This document shows, one piece after another, positions 58,306 to 64,000 of a stretch of 64,000 bases of DNA. The notes under the pieces are model-generated. The model was not told where the DNA came from. It was given only the letters and a program-made list of their open reading frames with translations, and made no database searches. Position numbers and translations under genes: made by a program. This stretch comes from Mycobacterium sp. PO1. Lineage in GTDB: Bacteria; Actinomycetota; Actinomycetes; Mycobacteriales; Mycobacteriaceae. The stretch covers positions 31,213-95,212 of the forward strand of contig NZ_BLTG01000036.1 of NCBI RefSeq assembly GCF_017312405.1, given 5' to 3'. The first letter of the stretch is position 1, and each line of letters starts with the position of its first letter.

Positions 58306-60093
58306 TCAGGCGGGTTGCTCCCGGTCCGCACGTGCCGCGTCGAGCAGGTCCCGCGCATGTGCGCGGCCGCTGTCGGACTCCCCGAGTCCGGCCAGCATGC
58401 GGGCCAGCTCGGCGACGCGGTCCTCGTCGTCGAGGCGTCTCACACCGCTGGACTTTGCGCGGCCGCCGCGACTGCCACCTGTGCCGTCGAGACCGGCATC
58501 CACCACCAGATGGATGTCGGCGTAGGCGGCGACCTGCGGAAGATGCGTCACCACGATGACCTGATGAGTGCGCGCCAGCCGCGCCAACCGGCGACCGATC
58601 TGCACGGCGGCACGCCCTCCCACCCCGGCGTCGACCTCGTCGAACACCATGGTCGTGCCCTCGGTGGACGCCGCCAGCACCACTTCCAGCGCCAACATCA
58701 CCCGCGACAGTTCGCCGCCCGAGGCGCTCTTGTTCAGCGGCAGCAGGTCCGAGCCCCGGTGGGCGGCGAAGCCGAAGTCCACCGCGTCCACCCCGTCGCG
58801 TCCGGCGTGCACCGACTCCCCCGACGCCAGCGCCAGCGGGGCGCTGTCCTCAGCGCGGGCGAGCAGCGGTGTGACCGCGATGCTGAACTGCGCGCCGGCC
58901 ATCGCCAACCCGGCCAGCTCTTCGGTCACCGCTTTGGCCAGTCCTTTCGCGGCCTTGACCCGCACCTTGGTCAGGCTCTGCGCCGCTGTGGCCACCTCGC
59001 TCTGCAAGGCGTCGACGCGGCGGGCCAGCTCGGCCAGGGCGTCTTCGGACACATCGAGCTGGGCAAGCCGATCACGGGACTCCTGCGCCCAGGCGAGCAC
59101 GCCGTCGATGTCGGCGGCGTACTTCTTGGTCAACGTGCGCAGTTCAGCCTGGCGGGCCAGCTTGGTCTCCAGCGCGCTCGCATCCGAGGGCAGTTCACTC
59201 AGGTAGCGCCCCAGTTCCGCGGATACGTCGACCAGGACCGTCAACGATGCATTGAGTTGCTCGGCCAGCCCTTTGAGCTCGGCATCGTTGCTCGTCTCCA
59301 GCGCCGAGCGGGCCTGCCCGACCGCGCCGGCAGCCGAGAAGCTCTCCACCGCATCGTCACCGTCGCCGGCCAACGCGGCCCGCGCGGTCTGCACCGCGTC
59401 GCGCACCGCGTCCAGTTCGGAGAGCCGGCGAATGTCGGCGACCAGCGCGTCGTCCTCTCCCGGTTGGGGGGCCACCGCGTCGATCTCGTCGAGCGCGAAG
59501 TGCAGACGGTCGGCCTCCTGGGCCAGTTCCCGAGCACGCCGGCGCCGGTCCTCGAGGTCGCGGCGCGCGGCCAGCCAGTCGTCGCGCAGTCGGCGGTACC
59601 GAGCCAGCTGCGTGGTCACATCGGCGAAACGGTCCAGCGCGGCGCGTTGCTGGTCGGGCCGCATCAACCGCAGCTGGTCATTCTGTCCGTGCAGGGTCAG
59701 CAGCTCGTTGGTGAATCCGCTCAACGACTTCGCCGGGACGCTGCGGCCTCCGAGGTAGGCGCGGGAGGGCCCGTCCCGGTTGACCGATCTCGCAGCGATG
59801 ACGCTGCCGTCGTCGTCGCGGTCGGCGCCCGAGGAGTCGAGGATCTCTTCCACCCGCGCGGTCACCCCCGCACCGAGTTCGGCTGTGGTGAAACGGCCTT
59901 CGACGACGGCACGGTCTGATCCCGACCGGACCTTCGTCGCGTCGGCGCGGGATCCGCCGAGCAGGTGCAGCCCGGTGACGACCATGGTCTTGCCTGCGCC
60001 GGTCTCGCCGGTGAGCACGGTCAGCCCACCGTCGAATTCGGCGGTCGCGGCGCTGATGGCGCCCAGCGACTCGATGCGGATCTCGGATAGCAC
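58306..60093 (-). CDS. recN: DNA repair protein RecN
   Basis: SMC-like double-strand-break repair ATPase, 595 aa. GTG 60093 overlaps the nadK stop by one base and starts [20 protein letters not shown]. Walker A is TGETGAGKTMVVTGLH. Long coiled-coil arms (residues about 160-370) include RDDWLAARRDLEDRRRRARE. The signature ASGGELSRVMLALEVVL and Walker B TMVFDEVDAGVGGRAAVQIG follow. A Gly/Arg/Ser-rich insertion (GLDGTGGSRGGRAKSSG) lies near the C-terminus. Confidence 0.96.
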   Translation of the reverse strand: MLSEIRIESLGAISAATAEFDGGLTVLTGETGAGKTMVVTGLHLLGGSRADATKVRSGSDRAVVEGRFTTAELGAGVTARVEEILDSSGADRDDDGSVIAARSVNRDGPSRAYLGGRSVPAKSLSGFTNELLTLHGQNDQLRLMRPDQQRAALDRFADVTTQLARYRRLRDDWLAARRDLEDRRRRARELAQEADRLHFALDEIDAVAPQPGEDDALVADIRRLSELDAVRDAVQTARAALAGDGDDAVESFSAAGAVGQARSALETSNDAELKGLAEQLNASLTVLVDVSAELGRYLSELPSDASALETKLARQAELRTLTKKYAADIDGVLAWAQESRDRLAQLDVSEDALAELARRVDALQSEVATAAQSLTKVRVKAAKGLAKAVTEELAGLAMAGAQFSIAVTPLLARAEDSAPLALASGESVHAGRDGVDAVDFGFAAHRGSDLLPLNKSASGGELSRVMLALEVVLAASTEGTTMVFDEVDAGVGGRAAVQIGRRLARLARTHQVIVVTHLPQVAAYADIHLVVDAGLDGTGGSRGGRAKSSGVRRLDDEDRVAELARMLAGLGESDSGRAHARDLLDAARADREQPA

Positions 60094-61025
60094 TACTGCC
60101 CGCGCCACCCCGTGACCGGCAACCGGAACTTGCGCACCAGGCGATCGGTGAACGGCGCGCTGTCCAGGCGGATCCACTTCAACGGTGTGGCGCACCGGGT
60201 CACTTCCAGCCGTCCGCCGGCGGGAACCACCATCTCGCGGCGGCCGTCGCAGAACACCAATGCCGCGTGGCCACCGGCCTCGATCTCGATCGCGATGGTC
60301 GCATCCGGGCTGGTCACCATCGGGCGTGCGAACAACGCGTGGGCGTTGTTGGGCACCACGAGAATCGCCTCCAGGTCGGGCCAGAGCACCGGACCACCCG
60401 CCGAGAACGCATAGGCCGTCGACCCTGTCGGCGTCGACACCAGCACGCCGTCGCAGCCGAACGTCGACACGGGTCGGCCGTCGACCTCCACGACGACGCC
60501 GAGCACCCCCAGACGCGGGCCCTTCTCCAGGCTGGCCTCGTTGAGCGCCCAGCCGTGGTCGAGCACCTCCCCGCCGGCACGTACGACGATGTCCAAGGTC
60601 ATGCGCTCTTCGATGCGGTAGTCACGGTTGATGACGTGATCCAGAACCGTGTCGATCGCCTCGGCCTCGGCTTCGGCCAGGAACCCGATCCGGCCCAGAT
60701 TCACGCCCAGGACGGGGATTTCCACGTTGCGGGCGAGTTCAGCGGCACGCAGGAACGTGCCGTCGCCGCCGAGTACCAGCACCAGCTCGCACCCTTCGGC
60801 AGCTCGCTCTTCGGCGTCGACGACCTCGATGTCGATGCCGAGCGCACGCATGTCGTCGGGGGCCAGATGCACCGGGCCGCGGTCGACCGCCTCGGCCGAG
60901 AGCACCCGCAGAGATATCCCGTTGTCGCCCAGCACCTTTTCGACGCGGCGGGCCACCTCGGTGGCATCCTCGCGGCCGGTGTGCACGACCAGCAGAATGG
61001 TGCGGGGTGTGTCGGGTCCGGTCAC
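60093..61025 (-). CDS. nadK: NAD kinase
   Basis: ATP/polyphosphate NAD kinase (ppnK), making NADP, 310 aa. The signature is [16 protein letters not shown]. Other family blocks are NEASLEKG and [20 protein letters not shown]. The C-terminal strand-rich domain is intact. ATG/GTG-type start at 61025 overlaps the tlyA stop. Position between tlyA and recN is conserved (Rv1695). Confidence 0.96.
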   Translation of the reverse strand: MTGPDTPRTILLVVHTGREDATEVARRVEKVLGDNGISLRVLSAEAVDRGPVHLAPDDMRALGIDIEVVDAEERAAEGCELVLVLGGDGTFLRAAELARNVEIPVLGVNLGRIGFLAEAEAEAIDTVLDHVINRDYRIEERMTLDIVVRAGGEVLDHGWALNEASLEKGPRLGVLGVVVEVDGRPVSTFGCDGVLVSTPTGSTAYAFSAGGPVLWPDLEAILVVPNNAHALFARPMVTSPDATIAIEIEAGGHAALVFCDGRREMVVPAGGRLEVTRCATPLKWIRLDSAPFTDRLVRKFRLPVTGWRGQ

Positions 61026-61825
61026 TGCGGCCCCTCGTCGACGGCGCGGCGCACCGCAGCCTCCACGTCATCGTCGTGCTGCTCGGCGTCCCTGCGCAAC
61101 CGCAGGAAGTACTCCACGTTGCCGGCAGGCCCCGGCAGCGGGCTGGCCGCCACGGCCACGGCGGACCAGCCCAGTTCAGCGGCGCGCCGGCCCACCGAGA
61201 CTACGGCGTCGACGCGCAGCGCCGGGTCGGAGACGACGCCACCGGGCCCGACACGGTCCCTGCCGACCTCGAACTGAGGTTTCACCATGGGAACGATATC
61301 GGCCGACGGATCGGCGCACGCGGTCAGTGCGGGGAGCACGGTGGCCAGCGCGATGAAGGACAGGTCCGCGACGACGAGATCGACCGGGCCGCCGATGGCC
61401 GAGGCGGCCAGTTCACGGACGTTGGTGCGTTCCATGACGGTCACCCTCGGGTCGGTGCGCAGCGCCCAGGCCAGCTGGCCGTAACCGACGTCGACGGCGA
61501 CGACCTCGCGGGCGCCCCGATCCAGCAACACCTCGGTGAAACCGCCGGTGGAGGCTCCGGCATCCAGACAGCGGCGCCCCCCTACCTCGATCGAGAAGGA
61601 CTCCAAGGCGCCGATCAACTTGTGCGCACCCCGGGACACCCAGCTGCGCTCGTCGGAACCTTCGACCGTCAGATTCGCACTGAGCGGGATCGCCGTCGCC
61701 GCCTTGGCGGCGCGCATCCCATCGATGCTGACCCGGCCGGCACCGATCAGTTCGGCGGCCTGCTGACGCGACCGGGCCAGTCCGCGTCGCACCAGTTCGG
61801 CGTCCACCCGAGCGCGCCGCGTCAC
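61022..61825 (-). CDS. tlyA: rRNA 2'-O-methyltransferase TlyA
   Basis: Methylates 16S C1409 and 23S C1920 in mycobacteria, and its loss gives capreomycin resistance; 267 aa. An N-terminal S4 domain ([20 protein letters not shown]) is joined by a short linker to an FtsJ/Rossmann domain with SAM motif [22 protein letters not shown] and [18 protein letters not shown] carry the K-D-K-type catalytic positions with VKPQFEVGR. The start is GTG 61825. Confidence 0.95.
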   Translation of the reverse strand: MTRRARVDAELVRRGLARSRQQAAELIGAGRVSIDGMRAAKAATAIPLSANLTVEGSDERSWVSRGAHKLIGALESFSIEVGGRRCLDAGASTGGFTEVLLDRGAREVVAVDVGYGQLAWALRTDPRVTVMERTNVRELAASAIGGPVDLVVADLSFIALATVLPALTACADPSADIVPMVKPQFEVGRDRVGPGGVVSDPALRVDAVVSVGRRAAELGWSAVAVAASPLPGPAGNVEYFLRLRRDAEQHDDDVEAAVRRAVDEGPQ

Positions 61826-61830
61826 GCGGA

Positions 61831-61998
61831 TCAGCCCTTCTCGACCGATTCCAGCGCGCGCACCAGCAGGTCGTGCGCCTGTTCCAGGCGCACGGCGAGG
61901 GAATCCAGCTCGGCGGCCGGATCGGAGGCAGCCGGGTCAGTCGACTCACCCAGCAGTTCGGCGACCTGGGCGCGGATCTGGTCGGGATCGTTGGTCAT
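61831..61998 (-). CDS. Small acidic conserved protein (Rv1693-like)
   Basis: 55-residue acidic protein between the HAD phosphatase and tlyA genes, matching the small gene at the Rv1693 position. It reads MTNDPDQIRAQVAELLGEST at the start and ends LEQAHDLLVRALESVEKG, with a likely C-terminal helix. GTG 62010 in frame, directly after the HAD stop, would add four residues and could be the coupled start. Function unknown; retention across mycobacteria suggests it is expressed with tlyA. Confidence 0.7.
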   Translation of the reverse strand: MTNDPDQIRAQVAELLGESTDPAASDPAAELDSLAVRLEQAHDLLVRALESVEKG

Positions 61999-62011
61999 CT
62001 CAGGGTTCACG

Positions 62012-63034
62012 CTAGTCGATCGTGGGCGGGGCCAGCGACCACCGCTGCACGGCCTGTCGGGCGGTTTCGTCGGCGCCGGAGATCGAAGCGCGGCGATCGC
62101 CCCGGTCGTCCTCGGCCGCCCACACCGCGGCGGCGACGGCACGCACCACCGACAGGCTGTCCCCGGGGTCCTCCCCGGTGGCATGAACCGTGACCGTCGA
62201 GCCGTCGAGCTCGACCCGCCACGCGGGGTGCGCCGACACCCGCAACGTATCGGCGTCGGTGGGCAGCGCGCGCAGATCTTCGCCGAGGTAGTCGGGCCGC
62301 TCGTGCGGAACAGCCCAGATCACGTCGGCGGCGGTGTTGACTCCACACAGCACCATGAGGCTGGGGAGCTCTGCGGCATTGGCGCCGGCGATGTCGGTGT
62401 CGAGGCGGTCACCGATCACCAACGGCGACTGGAAGTTCCCGCGGGCCAACGCATCTGCCATCAGCACCGGCGACGGTTTGCCGGCCACCTGGGGTTCTGC
62501 GTCGGTGGCGGTGCGCAGCGCGGCGACCATCGATCCGTTGCCGGGCAGCAGCCCCCGCTCCGAGGGCAGGGTCTTGTCGACATTGGCGGCCACCCACAAC
62601 GCCCCCGCTCGGATGGCCAGTGCCGCCTCGGCCAGCTGGGCCCAACCGGTCTCCGTCGAGTGACCCTGCACCACCGCGACGGGTTCGTCGGCGAACTGAC
62701 GCACGGGGGTCAGTCCGACGCCGCTGACCTCGCCGGCCAGCGCGTCGGTGCCGACGACCAGAACCCGGTCGTTCGGAGCCAGCTGATCGGCGAGCAGCCT
62801 GGCCGCGCTCTGGGCGCTGGTCACGACATCTTCTGAGCGGGCGGTGAACCCCAGCTCGTTGAGATGCTCGGCTACCTGGGCCGCGTCCCGTGAGGCGTTG
62901 TTCGTGACGAACAGGATCCGAGAGTCCAGACCGGCCAGCGTTTCCACTGCCCCCGGGGTCGGCTGATGGCCGCGAAACGCGGTGCCGTCGAGGTCGAGCA
63001 GCAGGCAATCATGCTGCTGGGCAAGGATGCTCAC
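62012..63034 (-). CDS. HAD-IIA phosphatase (glycerol-3-phosphate phosphatase, Rv1692-like)
   Basis: HAD superfamily class IIA hydrolase of 340 aa. Motif I is LLLDLDGTAFRG, motif II ILFVTNNAS, motif III near GKPSPVLMADAL, and motif IV GDRLDTDIAGANA. The M. tuberculosis homolog Rv1692 dephosphorylates glycerol 3-phosphate in phospholipid recycling. A C-terminal regulatory-like extension (about 260-340) is present. GTG 63034 starts immediately after the TPR gene stop. Confidence 0.92.
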   Translation of the reverse strand: MSILAQQHDCLLLDLDGTAFRGHQPTPGAVETLAGLDSRILFVTNNASRDAAQVAEHLNELGFTARSEDVVTSAQSAARLLADQLAPNDRVLVVGTDALAGEVSGVGLTPVRQFADEPVAVVQGHSTETGWAQLAEAALAIRAGALWVAANVDKTLPSERGLLPGNGSMVAALRTATDAEPQVAGKPSPVLMADALARGNFQSPLVIGDRLDTDIAGANAAELPSLMVLCGVNTAADVIWAVPHERPDYLGEDLRALPTDADTLRVSAHPAWRVELDGSTVTVHATGEDPGDSLSVVRAVAAAVWAAEDDRGDRRASISGADETARQAVQRWSLAPPTID

Positions 63035-63856
63035 TCAGGACAGCTCCGTGATGCGCTCTTCGGCATCCGTGGCGCCCTCGAGGTCGGCAGCCGCCGCGTG
63101 CAGGAACCACTGAAGCGCCTCCTCGGACCTGCCCAGAGTCAGGAGCGTGTCGGCGTAGGCGTAGAACAGCCGAGCCGCCGTCTGACCGCTGCGCGACGGA
63201 TCGAGTTGCGGCGTGGACAACACCGCCAGCGCCTGCTCGTGCTGGCCCAGATCCGAACGGGCACCGGCCACGACGATGCGTAGCTCGTCGGCGTCGTCAC
63301 CGGTGAGCTGGGCGGCGTCGTCGCTGCGGGCGAGTTCGATGGCACGCTCCGGGCGGCCCACCCCGCGCTCGCAGTCGGCGATGAGGGCCAACAGCGGTGA
63401 GCGACTGCCCATGCGACGTGCCGCCCGCAGCTCGGCCAGCGCCTGTGACCAGTCGCCGCACTGATAGGCGGCGATGCCCACCGCCTCCCGGACAGCGGCG
63501 ATACGCGTCGAACGGGCCCGAGCCGCCCGTGCGTGCGCCAGCGCGGCTTCGGGGTCTTCGTCGAGCAACTCGCCCGCCGCCACCAGGTGCCGAGCGACGA
63601 AGTCGGCGGTGCTGCGGTCCAATGTCGTCAGTTCGCGGCGCACCTCCGGCGCGAGCTGCCTGGCCTCGATCTCGGCCGGGATCGGCGGTGCGCCGCCGCC
63701 GGATTGCGCGTCGTGCTGGGGCTGCGCGGGGCGGGCCCGCTGCGGACCGGAATGCCGCGGCGCCGGGCGCTGATCGCGACGGGGCCGCGGCCGGCCGCCG
63801 TCGGACCCGCGGTGCGGTCTGCGGTCGCTGCGGCCGCCCTGGTTGTCATTGGGCAC
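63035..63856 (-). CDS. TPR-repeat protein (Rv1691-like)
   Basis: 273-residue helical-repeat protein. A disordered Arg/Gln/Pro-rich N-terminus of about 60 residues precedes TPR-like helices (EAALAHARAARARSTRIAAV, then REAVGIAAYQCGDWSQALAE; RSEEALQWFLHAAAADLEGA). It probably scaffolds protein interactions; no partner is known. GTG 63856 is the predicted leaderless start, six bases after a -10. First gene of the TPR-HAD-tlyA-nadK-recN run. Confidence 0.85.
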   Translation of the reverse strand: MPNDNQGGRSDRRPHRGSDGGRPRPRRDQRPAPRHSGPQRARPAQPQHDAQSGGGAPPIPAEIEARQLAPEVRRELTTLDRSTADFVARHLVAAGELLDEDPEAALAHARAARARSTRIAAVREAVGIAAYQCGDWSQALAELRAARRMGSRSPLLALIADCERGVGRPERAIELARSDDAAQLTGDDADELRIVVAGARSDLGQHEQALAVLSTPQLDPSRSGQTAARLFYAYADTLLTLGRSEEALQWFLHAAAADLEGATDAEERITELS

Positions 63857-63862
63857 GAGAAA

Positions 63863-63905
63863 AGGATACGGGCTCGGCGGATGGGCTCACAATTGAGGAA
63901 TTGTG
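63863..63905 (-). promoter_or_regulatory. Promoter with overlapping inverted repeat, leaderless start
   Basis: On the minus strand TTGTGA (63887-63892), 18 bases, TATCCT (63863-63868), then six bases to GTG 63856, giving a leaderless mRNA. CACAATT (63888-63894) and AATTGTG (63899-63905) form a perfect 7-base dyad with a four-base centre that overlaps the -35, the usual place for a repressor. Confidence 0.55.
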
Positions 63906-64000
63906 CGACGCAATTTCGATGGTAATGAGAAGCGGAAAAGGAAATTGCGGGCTGAATGTATTGCTGCCACATCCGCTCATGATGCACGAATGCCGGTGCC
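63906..64000. other. AT-rich window edge, no supported gene
   Basis: This last stretch is richer in A and T than the rest. GCAATTTC (63910-63917) and GAAATTGC (63941-63948) form an 8-base inverted repeat 23 bases apart. No coding frame is supported. In the Rv1689-Rv1691 neighbourhood an upstream tyrS gene would be expected just outside. Confidence 0.4.

Overview
The window is about 64 kb of high-GC actinobacterial chromosome, most probably from a rapidly growing mycobacterium (Mycolicibacterium type). The basis is GC-rich codon use with many GTG starts, and genes typical of the group (a PknH-sensor-type lipoprotein, furA-katG, tlyA, monomeric NADP isocitrate dehydrogenase). The last 18 kb also keeps, in reverse orientation, the order known from M. 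tuberculosis Rv1691-Rv1713. No prophage, insertion sequence, CRISPR array or rRNA was seen. One tRNA is present.

Left part (1-29.5 kb) is accessory metabolism and envelope or stress functions: the end of an ethanolamine ammonia-lyase operon (eutB partial, eutC), an XRE regulator divergent from an alpha/beta hydrolase, tex with a coupled lipoprotein, a remnant of a SigB/SigF-family sigma factor, a GT4 glycosyltransferase, a STAS-ATPase regulator, katG-furA behind a membrane acyltransferase, icd, secreted proteins and lipoproteins, an orphan histidine kinase, and a secreted phosphatase. A receptor with a degenerate nucleotide-cyclase domain is translationally coupled to an MscS channel that carries a cNMP-binding-like domain.

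The metal block (27.3-38.5 kb) holds a leftward EfeO-EfeB pair. Divergent from it is a ferric ABC transporter (binding protein, permease, ATPase) behind an IdeR-box-like site. The ABC ATPase gene overlaps an unusual fusion gene (adenylation domain, carrier domain, membrane acyltransferase) by ATGA. A manganese-type ABC transporter (H-H-E-D binding protein, ATPase, permease) follows behind a promoter overlapped by an inverted repeat. A 37-codon membrane peptide gene with a strong ribosome site and an ordered set of repeats upstream comes next.

38.7-46 kb carries small and secreted genes (zinc-ribbon protein, L,D-transpeptidase, proline-rich protein, CAP protein), tRNA-Pro(GGG), an iron-sulfur (6-4)-type photolyase, and two TSUP (TauE/SafE) transporters. 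Between the two TSUP genes lies a 36-40 codon ORF ending in Trp-Cys-Cys just before a hairpin over its stop codon. This is a candidate cysteine-responsive attenuator.

46-64 kb is core genome, almost all leftward and tightly overlapped, in three runs: parA-scpA-scpB-rluB-cmk-der; steA-steB/mctB and pyrG-nudix-xerD; and TPR gene-HAD phosphatase-small ORF-tlyA-nadK-recN. A rightward O-methyltransferase gene, preceded by a five-copy tandem repeat, separates the first two runs. These genes cover chromosome segregation, nucleotide supply, DNA repair, ribosome modification and cell-envelope functions.
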